Origin: Collinsella aerofaciens
GTDB taxonomy: Bacteria; Actinomycetota; Coriobacteriia; Coriobacteriales; Coriobacteriaceae
Reading direction: 5' to 3'
NCBI RefSeq assembly: GCF_028209395.1
Contig: NZ_JAQLDQ010000020.1
Span: 1 to 36,393 of the forward strand
Length of the DNA: 36,393 nt
Positions 7,868 to 17,481 of the stretch are shown piece after piece. Numbering within the stretch: the first letter of the stretch is position 1; each line of letters starts with the position of its first letter. The translations under genes were made by a program, and so were the position numbers. The notes beneath the pieces are model-generated. The model was given only the letters and a program-made list of their open reading frames with translations, searched no databases and was not told where the DNA came from.

Positions 7868-8443
7868 ATGTCCACGTCACAAAGCCAGAAAAAAGAAGCC
7901 ATCGCCCAGGCGGCCGAGCAGGAGCTCACATCGCTTGCGGTCCGTGGCGTGCGCATCGTGGGTAACGCGTGCTCGCCGATCGTGCTGGTCAAAGGCGATT
8001 TGGACGAGGCCGAGCGTTCGGGCGGCGAGCTGGCTGCCGGTCCGGACGGTGCTGCGCTGCGCAAGGCGCTTGGGGCCATCGGCTACGCGCCCGAGGATTT
8101 TTGCGTGCTGGCAAGCGTCGCCGGCACAGGTGACGGAGCGGTCGCGGTGGGCGAGACTCTGCCGTGCGAGCTGTTCCGCGAGGCGCTTGAGGCTCTGGAT
8201 CCCGAGGCGGTGCTGCTGCTCGATAACAGCGCGGCCGATGTCATGCGCGAAACCTACGCCGATATGCTCGTGGCGATTGATGACTTCGACACCGCCATGC
8301 TCAAGCCCGGCCTGGTCGCCCATGTGCAGGGCCGCCGCGTGCTCGCGCTCGATGGCTTTGAGGCGGCGCTGACCGACAAAGCGGCCAAGCAGCGCATGTG
8401 GGCCTACATCAAGCAGCTGACCCCGGCGGTCGCTCCACTGTAG
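7868..8443 (+). CDS. Protein of unknown function, 191 aa, possibly uracil-DNA glycosylase-fold
   Basis: I do not firmly recognise this protein. It is soluble, acidic and alanine-rich, with no membrane segment. The order of a strand near IVLVKGDL, a GPDGAALRKALGAIGY segment, a DFCVLASV strand, and LEALDPEAVLLLDNSAADVM loosely recalls the family 4/5 uracil-DNA glycosylase fold (PFVGxAGxxL, then LxxxxPxxVLxLGxxA), but the iron-sulfur cysteines and catalytic motifs of those enzymes are not evident, so any enzyme claim would be speculative. The start at 7868 follows GGAG at 5-nt spacing; an upstream in-frame ATG at 7838 overlaps the -10 box and is rejected. It is convergent with the histidine kinase gene. 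Confidence 0.7.
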   Translation: MSTSQSQKKEAIAQAAEQELTSLAVRGVRIVGNACSPIVLVKGDLDEAERSGGELAAGPDGAALRKALGAIGYAPEDFCVLASVAGTGDGAVAVGETLPCELFREALEALDPEAVLLLDNSAADVMRETYADMLVAIDDFDTAMLKPGLVAHVQGRRVLALDGFEAALTDKAAKQRMWAYIKQLTPAVAPL

Positions 8444-8507
8444 CGGATCGGCACCGGCGAGCGATTGCCTGGCGGGCGAGGCGCGCCGCGAGATCGGCGC
8501 CGTACTT

Positions 8508-9785
8508 CTACATCACAGCGCGCAGCTCAAACCGATCGCCGTTAATGCGGAACTGGCAGTTGCCGTTCATGCGCTCCACGGCAAGTTTGATGCTCTTGGT
8601 TCCAAAGCCGTGGCCCGCATGCCGGGTCACGGGCATGCCGTCGACCATGCGCGGCGCGCGGTCAAACGTGTTGGAAACTAACAGCAACAGCTGGCCGTCC
8701 TCAAGTCGCAGGTCAAGGTCGACGAATCGCTTTCCTTGGGGTGCGGCGCTTGCGGCGGTGATAGCGTTTTCCAAGGCATTTGAGAGCACGCTAAACAGGT
8801 CGGCGTCACCTACGTGGACGGTTTCGGGTACGGCGGCGCGCAGGTTGGCGGTAATGCCGTTTCTATTGATATCTGAGTTGAATGACGAAAGCGCGATGTT
8901 TACGGTCTCGTTGGCGCAGAAGCGGCGTACGGCGGTGCGGTCGCCGGCTTCGCAGAGTTCGTCGATGCGTTTGAGCGCCTCGTCGGTGTGGCCCTCCTCA
9001 ATTAAAGCCGCCAGGCCGCGTAGGAAGTGGCGCATATCGTGGCGAAGAATCGACAGCTCGCGCCCAGATTGACGCCAAGCCTCGAGCTCTTTGATGGCGG
9101 CGCTGTCGCGGGTTTCGAGCATCCAACGCTCTCGCTCGGCGGTTTCCTTTTCTTCGTATTCGCGCAGGTAAACGGCAAGAAACATAAGATAGAAGGCACA
9201 GAGCGCAAATGCCAAAAGCTCAACCGTCACCACCGAGCCCGAGTGGAACAGCGTGGTGTAGACGTTGGTGGCATAGTCAAAGACGTAATAGACGAGCGGC
9301 AGGATTAATAGGATGCCCAGCTCGGTGGGGCTTTTAATCGCCAGGCGGGGTCCAATGTCGCCGGCCCAATGCAGCAGGACGGCAAAGACGCCGAGCGTGG
9401 TCGCGATGCGCGCCAGATAGTACGCGATCTGCGAATCGGTTGCGGCAAAGGCGGCGATGCCCATCCAGTTGCTGAACTGACAGCTCAGATAGGCGCTGGT
9501 GACGCCCAATGCCGCGAGCAGCGGGCTCAGACGGTAGCGCGCACACAGGTAGACGGTAAGCGGCAGGTGCACGACGAGCGGATAGACCTGACGGGCAAAA
9601 AGCTCTCCGCCAACGACATTGGCGATCGAAAAGGCAGCGCCGGTTGCGGCTCCGACCCCCACCAACTCGAGTGCATGGCGTCGATTGATTTCGATACCGC
9701 ATAGCGCCGCCGAGGCAAAGACGCCAAAGAGTAGCGTTGTGGCGTGGTGGATTGCCCAAAGGACCATTTCGACCGAGGAGATCAT
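8508..9785 (-). CDS. Sensor histidine kinase, AgrC/GHKL type
   Basis: This 425-aa membrane kinase has about six hydrophobic segments in residues 5-205, a linker helix (EYEEKETAERERWM), then a dimerisation segment with LRHDMRHFLRGL (H249 or H253 the likely phosphorylated histidine). The GHKL ATPase domain has the N box VLSNALENAI at 333-342 and a G box GHGFGTKSIK near the end, and lacks the classical HisKA sequence. This is the HPK10-like architecture of AgrC and related peptide-sensing kinases. Its ATG at 9785 shares its A with the TGA stop of the response regulator (TGATG), so the two are translationally coupled. No AgrD-like peptide or AgrB-like protease gene is adjacent, so the signal is unknown. 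Confidence 0.9.
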   Translation of the reverse strand: MISSVEMVLWAIHHATTLLFGVFASAALCGIEINRRHALELVGVGAATGAAFSIANVVGGELFARQVYPLVVHLPLTVYLCARYRLSPLLAALGVTSAYLSCQFSNWMGIAAFAATDSQIAYYLARIATTLGVFAVLLHWAGDIGPRLAIKSPTELGILLILPLVYYVFDYATNVYTTLFHSGSVVTVELLAFALCAFYLMFLAVYLREYEEKETAERERWMLETRDSAAIKELEAWRQSGRELSILRHDMRHFLRGLAALIEEGHTDEALKRIDELCEAGDRTAVRRFCANETVNIALSSFNSDINRNGITANLRAAVPETVHVGDADLFSVLSNALENAITAASAAPQGKRFVDLDLRLEDGQLLLLVSNTFDRAPRMVDGMPVTRHAGHGFGTKSIKLAVERMNGNCQFRINGDRFELRAVM

Positions 9786-10507
9786 CAGCGTCTCCCGCCC
9801 TCGAAGCGCACCGCAAAGTAGGCGTCTTGGAACCCCTGCTTGCTGCTGCGCGACAGCGGAATGCACGCGCCGGAGCGCATGACGATGTCCGTGCGATCGA
9901 AGTGGTCGATGTTGCGCAAGTTGACCTGGTAGCTACGGTGGCATTTAAAGAAGGTAGCATTTTGCACCAAACGGTTCTCGACGCTGCGGAACGACTCGAG
10001 TGCCTCGATATCGCGTCCGTCGCGCAGGTGGAAGACCACATGCTTGTTGCGCGCCTCGGCATATTCGATGTCGGACAGGCGCAGGGCGTGGTAGCCAAAG
10101 GACGTTTTGATCACGAGCTCGTCGGTTGCCGCCGGGCGCATGCTCGAAAGTTCGTCGAGTAACTGCGCCAGGCGTTCGTAAGTCACGGGCTTGAGCAGAT
10201 AGTCGAAGGCGCGGACCTCGTAGGACTCCAGTGCAAACTCGGGCGACGAGGTAAGGAACACCAGGCGCACGGCGGTGTCGGCCTGGCGCAATTCGCGTGC
10301 GGTGTCCATGCCGTTGACGAGCGGCATGATCATGTCGAGCAGGATGATGTCGGCGCGCGACGCGGCATGGCGCGCCAGCAGGTCCTCGCCGCGCGTGACG
10401 AGCGCAACATCGACCGCCGTGCCCGTCTCGATCGACCAACGGTCGATCATCCGGTGCAGTCTATCTAGAAAAGCGACGTCATCGTCGCAGGCAATAATCT
10501 TGAGCAT
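9785..10507 (-). CDS. LytTR-family response regulator
   Basis: This 240-aa regulator has a receiver domain at residues 1-120 (acidic pocket DDD at 8-10, phosphoacceptor D58 in ILLDMIMP) and a LytTR DNA-binding domain at about 135-238 (FGYHALRLSDIEYAEARNK in part, then FFKCHRSYQVNLRNI), as in AgrA, ComE and VirR. LytTR proteins bind paired direct repeats near promoters. The start at 10507 has a GGGG-type ribosome site about 6 nt upstream; the frame extends upstream without homology. It is the first gene of the pair and overlaps its kinase by one base. Confidence 0.93.
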   Translation of the reverse strand: MLKIIACDDDVAFLDRLHRMIDRWSIETGTAVDVALVTRGEDLLARHAASRADIILLDMIMPLVNGMDTARELRQADTAVRLVFLTSSPEFALESYEVRAFDYLLKPVTYERLAQLLDELSSMRPAATDELVIKTSFGYHALRLSDIEYAEARNKHVVFHLRDGRDIEALESFRSVENRLVQNATFFKCHRSYQVNLRNIDHFDRTDIVMRSGACIPLSRSSKQGFQDAYFAVRFEGGRR

Positions 10508-10715
10508 TCTGAGCCCCCTTAGTAGTTCGATTTTGCCACATTGGGTGCGGACCGCTCGCGGAGGCGTGTCCCATTTGCGCCCCACGGCGTGCAACTCGCG
10601 CCGAGCGGAATTGCGGTGGCGAAAGATGCCTCCTGCGCTATCGAGAGCTCGGCTATCCTCAGCTTGCCAGTTCGAAAATGGACCTGCCGCATGATTGAAT
10701 CTTTATTTCAACTTT

Positions 10716-10759
10716 ACACCTAGGTTTACAGCTGTCTTGTCAGCTGTAAACCTAGGTGT
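10716..10759. promoter_or_regulatory. 44-bp perfect palindrome, probable NiaR operator of nadA
   Basis: Two 19-bp arms (ACACCTAGGTTTACAGCTG at 10716-10734 and its exact complement at 10741-10759) flank a 6-nt centre, TCTTGT. The centre with its neighbours reads TGTCTTGTCA, close to the TGTCTTGACA-like core I recall for NiaR/YrxA sites. NiaR itself is the last gene of the operon. A -35 box TTGTCA (10737-10742) lies in the right half, so a bound repressor would block RNA polymerase. As RNA it would also form a strong hairpin, but it lies mostly upstream of the predicted start. Confidence 0.75.
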
Positions 10760-10765
10760 CATACT
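10737..10765 (+). promoter_or_regulatory. Predicted nadA promoter
   Basis: TTGTCA (10737-10742) and CATACT (10760-10765) are separated by 17 nt, matching 5 of 6 and 4 of 6 sigma-A consensus bases. Transcription would start near 10772, giving a leader of about 30 nt. It overlaps the palindromic operator. Confidence 0.5.
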
Positions 10766-10800
10766 AAGGCCCCAAGATTCGCCAAAAGAGAGGGGCCTTG

Positions 10801-11826
10801 ATGGCACAGAGCGCGAACATGGATGCGTCGGAGCTTGCACGCGATATCGCGGCCGGCCTGGCATCGGCAACGACGGCAACGGAGCGCGCGGCATTGGTGC
10901 CCGCAGAGCTCGTCGAGGCCATTCAGCAACTTAAAACCCAGCGCGACGCGGTGATCCTGGCGCACTATTACGTGGCGCCCGAGGTCCAGGCTGTGGCCGA
11001 TTACGTCGGCGACAGCTTCTACCTGGCAAAGCTTGCCAAGAGCCTGCCGCAGCAGACCATCGTGCTGTGCGGCGTGGAGTTTATGGGCGAGAGCGCCAAG
11101 CTGCTCAATCCCACCAAGACCGTGCTGCTGCCCGAGCCGGGCGCGGACTGTCCCATGGCGCACATGGTCAAGCGCGAGACGGTCGATGCGGCGCGCGCCG
11201 AGTACGGCGACGACCTGGCCGTGGTCTGCTACGTCAACTCCACGGTCGAGATCAAGAGCTGGAGTGACGTGTGCGTCACCAGCTCAAACGCCGTCAAGAT
11301 CGTGTCCGAGCTGCCGCAGCAGCATATCCTGTTCATTCCCGACCAAAACCTCGGCCGCTTCGTAGCCGAGCAGGTGCCGCAAAAGCGCGTCATTCTCAAC
11401 AACGGCTACTGCCCGCGCCATCACATCATCACCGTCGAGCAGATCGTCGACGCGACGGAGGCCCACCCCGATGCGCTCGTGCTGGCGCATCCTGAGTGCA
11501 AGGCCGACGTCTTGGCCGAGGCCGACTACATCGGCTCCACCGCCGGCATCATCAAGTACGCCGAGGAGTCCGACGCGAGCGAGTTCATTATCGTGACGGT
11601 CCGTGGCGTGCTCTACGAGCTCGAGCGCCGCTGCCAGGGCACCGGCAAGAAGTTCTACTTCCCCGCGGTGCAGCCCACCTGCGTCAACATGGATCTCATC
11701 ACGCTCGAAAAGCTCGTGCGCTGCCTGGAGACGGGCGAGGGCGAGGTGCAGATTGGCGTGTCGGACGAGGCCGCCGATCAGGCCAAGCTCACGCTCGACC
11801 GCATGCTCGAGTACGCAGCGCGCTAG
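10801..11826 (+). CDS. nadA: Quinolinate synthase NadA
   Basis: NadA (341 aa) condenses iminoaspartate with dihydroxyacetone phosphate to quinolinate, the second step of de novo NAD synthesis. It needs a [4Fe-4S] cluster with one open site; the expected ligands are C90 (LCGVEFMGE), C204 (NGYCPRHH) and C294 (QPTCVNMD). Other family motifs are ILAHYYVAPEVQ near 52-63, FMGESAKLLNP and STVEIKSWSD. Length fits the longer class. The start at 10801 follows AGAGGGG. It is the first gene of nadA-nadB-nadC-niaR, with the nadB start 55 nt beyond its stop. Confidence 0.97.
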   Translation: MAQSANMDASELARDIAAGLASATTATERAALVPAELVEAIQQLKTQRDAVILAHYYVAPEVQAVADYVGDSFYLAKLAKSLPQQTIVLCGVEFMGESAKLLNPTKTVLLPEPGADCPMAHMVKRETVDAARAEYGDDLAVVCYVNSTVEIKSWSDVCVTSSNAVKIVSELPQQHILFIPDQNLGRFVAEQVPQKRVILNNGYCPRHHIITVEQIVDATEAHPDALVLAHPECKADVLAEADYIGSTAGIIKYAEESDASEFIIVTVRGVLYELERRCQGTGKKFYFPAVQPTCVNMDLITLEKLVRCLETGEGEVQIGVSDEAADQAKLTLDRMLEYAAR

Positions 11827-11881
11827 AACAATGCGGCATGAGGGACGGTCCCTTATGTCACATTCAAGGGAGAGGATTCCT

Positions 11882-13258
11882 GTGGAAACCAAACAATACC
11901 CCGATATGGAGTGCGACGTCGTCATTGCCGGTTGCGGCGTGGCAGGCCTGTATGCGGCTCTCAATCTGCCGACGAGCACGTGCGTGATCATGCTCTCCAA
12001 GGGCGCGGTCGACGAGTGCGACTCGATGCTCGCGCAGGGCGGCATCTGCGTACTGCCCGAGGGTTCTGACTACGATGCCTTCTTTGAGGACACCATGCGC
12101 GCCGGCCATTACGAGAACCGCCGCGAGAGCGTCGACATCATGATCCGCTCGAGCCGCTCGGTCATCAACGACCTGCTGGCCATGGGCGTGGACTTTGAGC
12201 GCAAGGCCGACGGCAGCCTCGACTTTACCCGCGAGGGCGCGCACAGCCGCCCGCGCATCGCCTTCCATGCCGACATTACGGGCAAGGAGATTACGACCAA
12301 GCTGCTTCAGGCCGTTCGCAAACTGGATAACGTGCAGATTTTGGAGCACGTGGCCATGACCGACATCCTGACGGGCGAGCGTGACGGCGCCACGGTGTGT
12401 GCCGGTGTCGTCGCCGTTCCCGTGGACGAGGACAACTCGGTTCGTCCCGCCGACGAGCTGGTAAATGCCGCCGAGGGCGCGCATGCCGGCGAGCCGTTTA
12501 AGATCCATGCCCGTCACACGCTGTGGGCAACGGGCGGCATCGGCGGCGTATACGACCACTCGACCAACTATCCGCAGCTTACGGGCGATGCCTGCTACAT
12601 CGCTCAGGAGCATGGCATTAAGATGGAGCACCTGGACTACGTGCAGATTCACCCCACGGGCCTGTTCTCGCCGCAGCCAGGCCGCACGTTCCTGATCAGC
12701 GAGAGCTGCCGCGGCGAGGGCGCGATTCTGCTCAATGCCGCCGGTGAGCGCTTTACCGACGAGCTTCAGCCGCGCGATGTGGTCGCCGCCGCTATTCGCG
12801 AGCAGATGAAGCAGGACGGTACTGAGCACGAGTGGCTGAGCTTTGCCCCCGTCGAGCGCGATGTAGTGACCGGGCACTTTGCCAACATTCGCGCACGCTG
12901 CTTGGAGGACGGCCGCGACATCTTGGACGAGCCCATCCCCGTTACGCCTACGCAGCACTACTTTATGGGCGGCGTGTGGGTCGACAAGGACGGCCGCACC
13001 TCGATGCCCGAGCTCTACGCAGCCGGTGAGACGGCCTGCAACGGCGTTCACGGCAAGAATCGCCTTGCATCAAACAGCCTGCTCGAGGCGCTGGTCTGGG
13101 GTCGTCGCGCCGCGTGGTACATGCGCACCGGCGAGTCGCTCGCCGTGGAGCGGGCGGGCGAGCCCGCGCTCGACGGGCGTCATCGCGCCCTGAGCGCCGA
13201 CTCCCTGGCAATCGATGATTTGGCCCGTGCCGCCGGCACGCAGGCCGTGGAGGAGTAG
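11882..13258 (+). CDS. nadB: L-aspartate oxidase NadB
   Basis: NadB (458 aa) is an FAD enzyme that oxidises L-aspartate to iminoaspartate for NadA; in anaerobes fumarate is the usual electron acceptor. An N-terminal dinucleotide motif (VVIAGCGVAGLYAALN at 13-28), the LAQGGI segment, ATGGIGG, VQIHPTGLF, ESCRGEGAI and NRLASNSLLEALVWG all match the succinate dehydrogenase/fumarate reductase flavoprotein family. It is about 80 residues shorter than E. coli NadB and appears to lack most of the C-terminal helical bundle. I chose GTG at 11882 because AGAGGA lies 5-6 nt upstream; ATG at 11855 lacks a good site. nadC begins 3 nt after the stop. Confidence 0.95.
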   Translation: METKQYPDMECDVVIAGCGVAGLYAALNLPTSTCVIMLSKGAVDECDSMLAQGGICVLPEGSDYDAFFEDTMRAGHYENRRESVDIMIRSSRSVINDLLAMGVDFERKADGSLDFTREGAHSRPRIAFHADITGKEITTKLLQAVRKLDNVQILEHVAMTDILTGERDGATVCAGVVAVPVDEDNSVRPADELVNAAEGAHAGEPFKIHARHTLWATGGIGGVYDHSTNYPQLTGDACYIAQEHGIKMEHLDYVQIHPTGLFSPQPGRTFLISESCRGEGAILLNAAGERFTDELQPRDVVAAAIREQMKQDGTEHEWLSFAPVERDVVTGHFANIRARCLEDGRDILDEPIPVTPTQHYFMGGVWVDKDGRTSMPELYAAGETACNGVHGKNRLASNSLLEALVWGRRAAWYMRTGESLAVERAGEPALDGRHRALSADSLAIDDLARAAGTQAVEE

Positions 13259-13261
13259 ACC

Positions 13262-14122
13262 ATGAATCCCATTACCATGAAGCTCGTCGTCGATGATCTG
13301 ATTCTGCAGGCTCTACGAGAGGACATTACGTTTGAGGACGTGAGCACGGCGAGCGTGTGCCCCACGGCGCGCCCCGCCACGGTGGAGCTCATCGCCAAGG
13401 CCGATGGCATCATCGCGGGCTTGGATGTGTTCGCCCGCACCTTTGAGCTGCTGGATTCGCAGAGCTCGGTGCTGTTTGATGTTGCCGACGGTGACGAGGT
13501 GCACGCCGGCGACCACGTGGGCCAGGTGCGCGGCGATGCGCGCGTGCTGCTTTCGGGCGAGCGCGTGGCGCTCAACTACCTGCAGCGCATGAGCGGTATC
13601 GCTACCTATACGCACAGAATGGCAGCGGCGCTCGAGGGTACCAAGACCGTGCTTGTCGACACACGCAAGACCACGCCGGGCATGCGCGTTTTCGAGAAGG
13701 CGGCGGTCGAGATCGGCGGCGGCAGCAACCATCGCTACAACCTGTCGACAGCCGTCATGCTCAAGGACAACCACATCGATGCCGCCGGTGGCGTGACGCG
13801 CGCGATCGAGATGGCGCGCGCCCACGCGTCGTTTACCACGACGGTCGAGATTGAGTGCGAGAACCTGGACATGGTACGCGAAGCCGTGGAGGCCGGTGCC
13901 GACATTATCATGTTCGACAACATGACCCATGACGACATGGCCGCCGCCATCGAGCTTATCGCCGGTCGCGCCAAGACCGAGTGCTCGGGCAACGTGGACG
14001 CTAACAATATCCGCGCGCTTGCCGACCTGGGCGTCGACTACATTAGCTCGGGCGCCCTGACGCACTCCGCGCCGATCCTCGACCTCTCGCTTAAGCACCT
14101 GCGTCTGCTGGACGGTAAATAA
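13262..14122 (+). CDS. nadC: Nicotinate-nucleotide pyrophosphorylase NadC
   Basis: NadC (286 aa) converts quinolinate and PRPP to nicotinate mononucleotide, CO2 and pyrophosphate. Substrate-binding motifs are present: QRMSGIATYT, DTRKTTPGMR, the GGGSNHRYNLS loop, MLKDNHI, and VEIECENLD later on; IMFDNM and SGALTHSAP complete the barrel. Length is typical. Its ribosome binding site (GGAG at 13252-13255) lies over the nadB stop, and its TAA stop overlaps the ATG of niaR (TAATG), so the operon is translationally coupled. Confidence 0.97.
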   Translation: MNPITMKLVVDDLILQALREDITFEDVSTASVCPTARPATVELIAKADGIIAGLDVFARTFELLDSQSSVLFDVADGDEVHAGDHVGQVRGDARVLLSGERVALNYLQRMSGIATYTHRMAAALEGTKTVLVDTRKTTPGMRVFEKAAVEIGGGSNHRYNLSTAVMLKDNHIDAAGGVTRAIEMARAHASFTTTVEIECENLDMVREAVEAGADIIMFDNMTHDDMAAAIELIAGRAKTECSGNVDANNIRALADLGVDYISSGALTHSAPILDLSLKHLRLLDGK

Positions 14123-14667
14123 TGAACGCCCGCGAGCGTCGCCGTGCCATCATGGGCGTGCTCGAAGGAGCCAAGGAGTCCGTTTCGGGCAGCGCACTTG
14201 CCCGCGAGGTTGGCGTGAGCCGTCAGGTCGTGGTTCAGGATATTGCCCTGTTGCGTGCCGATGGGCACGATATCGTGGCGACCAACCGCGGCTACGTGCT
14301 GCAGGAGGCCCCCAGCAGCCCCGCCGTGCCCACGCGTCTTGTTAAGGTGCGCCACAGCGTGGAGCAGGCAGGCGATGAGCTCACGAGTATCGTCGACGCC
14401 GGCGGCGCCGTGCTCAACGTGATCGTCAATCACCGCGTGTACGGTAAGATCACGGCCGACCTGGACATTCGCAATCGTCGCGATGTTGAGCGCTACCTGC
14501 ACGATATCGAGAGCGGCAAGAGCTTTCCACTACTAACGGTGACGAGCGGCTATCACTTCCATCGCATTGCGGCAGATGACGAGCAAACTCTCGACGAGAT
14601 CGAGGCCATGCTCAAAGAGAAAGGCTACTTGGCGGATCTAATGCCCTACGAGGATGATCTCTCTTAG
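14122..14667 (+). CDS. niaR: NiaR-type niacin-responsive repressor
   Basis: This 181-aa regulator has an N-terminal winged helix (about 5-60, SGSALAREVGVSRQVVVQDI) and a C-terminal 3H domain named for three conserved histidines. Visible residues are H78 (VRHS), E86, H104 (VNHR), H145 and H147 (GYHFH), matching the metal-binding set I recall for Thermotoga NiaR. In the family, nicotinic acid is the corepressor and targets are NAD synthesis and niacin transport genes. Placement as the last gene of nadABC, and the palindrome at the nadA promoter, suggest it represses its own operon. Confidence 0.92.
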   Translation: MNARERRRAIMGVLEGAKESVSGSALAREVGVSRQVVVQDIALLRADGHDIVATNRGYVLQEAPSSPAVPTRLVKVRHSVEQAGDELTSIVDAGGAVLNVIVNHRVYGKITADLDIRNRRDVERYLHDIESGKSFPLLTVTSGYHFHRIAADDEQTLDEIEAMLKEKGYLADLMPYEDDLS

Positions 14668-14726
14668 CCGACGCTGCAAACGCCCCTAAGCGGCAATTTG
14701 GCCTCAAATTAGCTGCCTATACAAAC

Positions 14727-14766
14727 AAAAGGAGGCCTCCGCGGCGATGCGGAAGCCTCCTTTTTT
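14727..14766. terminator. Bidirectional terminator between niaR and ferredoxin
   Basis: AAAAGGAGGC and GCCTCCTTTT form the outer stem, TCCGC and GCGGA the inner stem, with single unpaired bases between them and a GGCGAT loop. T runs lie on both strands (TTTTTT at 14761-14766 for the plus strand; AAAA at 14727-14730 for the minus strand). It ends niaR on one side and the ferredoxin gene on the other. Confidence 0.92.
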
Positions 14767-14805
14767 GTGCACGGTGTACTTTTGAGTGTGCAAGTGGGGG
14801 AGTTG

Positions 14806-14991
14806 TTACTCCTCGACGATCTCGGTGATCGCGCCAGCGGGGCAAGCGTCCTGGCAAGCGCCACAGGCGACGCAGGAGTCCTCGTCGGCGACGGTAGCGA
14901 CGTCCTGGAGCTCCAGAACGCCAGCGGGGCAGGAGTCGACGCAAACGCCACAAGCGATGCACTCGTCGGCATCAATTACGGGATGAGCCAT
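14806..14991 (-). CDS. 2[4Fe-4S] ferredoxin
   Basis: This is a 61-aa clostridial-type ferredoxin, a cytoplasmic low-potential electron carrier. Two CxxCxxCxxxCP motifs are intact: CIACGVCVDSCP near residues 12-23 and CVACGACQDACP near 42-53. The first half begins MAHPVIDADE. The start at 14991 has GAGAGG about 8 nt upstream; the frame extends further without similarity. It is monocistronic. Candidate partners include pyruvate:ferredoxin oxidoreductase and hydrogenase, but none is encoded here apart from the flavoprotein at 32999. Confidence 0.95.
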   Translation of the reverse strand: MAHPVIDADECIACGVCVDSCPAGVLELQDVATVADEDSCVACGACQDACPAGAITEIVEE

Positions 14992-15212
14992 GGTAGTTTC
15001 CTCTCTGTTGACCGACGCTACAGGCGATGCGCGCCGGTTTGATTCGGGCAAAAACATACCACGGGAGCGACCGTTTGCAATACCCTCTGGCCGGCATCTT
15101 CATACCGTTCGCCGAGTATGCCAAGGTTTACTAAAAAACGCGCAGGTGGGGCCGTTGAGCTGCGCAAATGTTAGCTATAGGTGACTTGTAATATTGACCT
15201 ATTGAGCGCGCC

Positions 15213-15326
15213 TGCGGAAAGGGCATCCCGTTATTTGGCCGAAAAACGGGATACAGTTTCCGGTTGGACCGCCCAGCGGAAACTGTGTCCCAGAATTCGC
15301 GCTCAGACCGGGATACCCTTTCCGCA
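15213..15326. repeat. Nested palindromes, family A
   Basis: The outer arms TGCGGAAAGGGCATCCCG (15213-15230) and 15309-15326 match at 17 of 18 bp. Within them 15248-15262 and 15277-15291 pair at 14 of 15 bp. Between outer and inner arms on the left is TTATTTGGCCGAAAAA, nearly the spacer seen at 207-220. Arm ends (CGGGA and TTTCCG) are constant while the middle differs, with matching changes in the partner arm. Confidence 0.7.
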
Positions 15327-15451
15327 AGGCAGCCCCAGACACCTTCGGACCCAAACCTCAGTCAACTCTACATAGATCTCAATAGATCTGCCGAGAACTC
15401 AAACAGTGCATCTACCTGCACATTTGAGAACCTAAACTCTCAGAGATAAGA

Positions 15452-15485
15452 AATCTTATATGAATTGACTTAGATTTTGTATATT
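15452..15485 (+). promoter_or_regulatory. dnaK promoter/operator element shared with clpB
   Basis: Positions 15452-15477 read AATCTTATAT-N5-GACTTAGATTT; the same 21 fixed bases with the same N5 gap occur before clpB (24644-24669). A TATATT -10 box follows at 15480-15485. AATCT and AGATT at the ends make it partly palindromic. Just upstream TTTGAGA-N6-ACTCTCA (15423-15441) resembles the HspR HAIR box (CTTGAGT-N7-ACTCAAG). Because HspR is encoded in this operon, HspR control is the simplest reading, though I cannot say which of the two sites it binds. Confidence 0.7.
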
Positions 15486-15586
15486 CCAGCCCATAAGGGG
15501 ATACACTACATCCTGAAAGACAAGCCGAGGCGCCGCGCGACAGACCGTCGAGGCGGCGCGAACGCAAAAGAGAGAGGGAATTTCTA

Positions 15587-17479
<1,893 letters not shown>

Positions 17480-17481
17480 TC

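Larger units (their letters stand above)
14992..15586. other. Intergenic region between ferredoxin and dnaK
   Basis: No gene is supported in these 595 nt. Positions 15213-15326 hold nested palindromes of family A. Positions 15421-15485 hold the probable HspR-controlled dnaK promoter. A GC-rich inverted repeat (GCGCCG near 15532 and CGGCGC near 15554) lies in the predicted dnaK leader. The stretch 15062-15212 shows nothing I recognise. Confidence 0.6.

Noticed and set aside
11841..11853. AGGGACGGTCCCT hairpin between nadA and nadB
   Set aside because: The arms leave a single-base loop, so it cannot fold as a hairpin; it may only be a chance palindrome.
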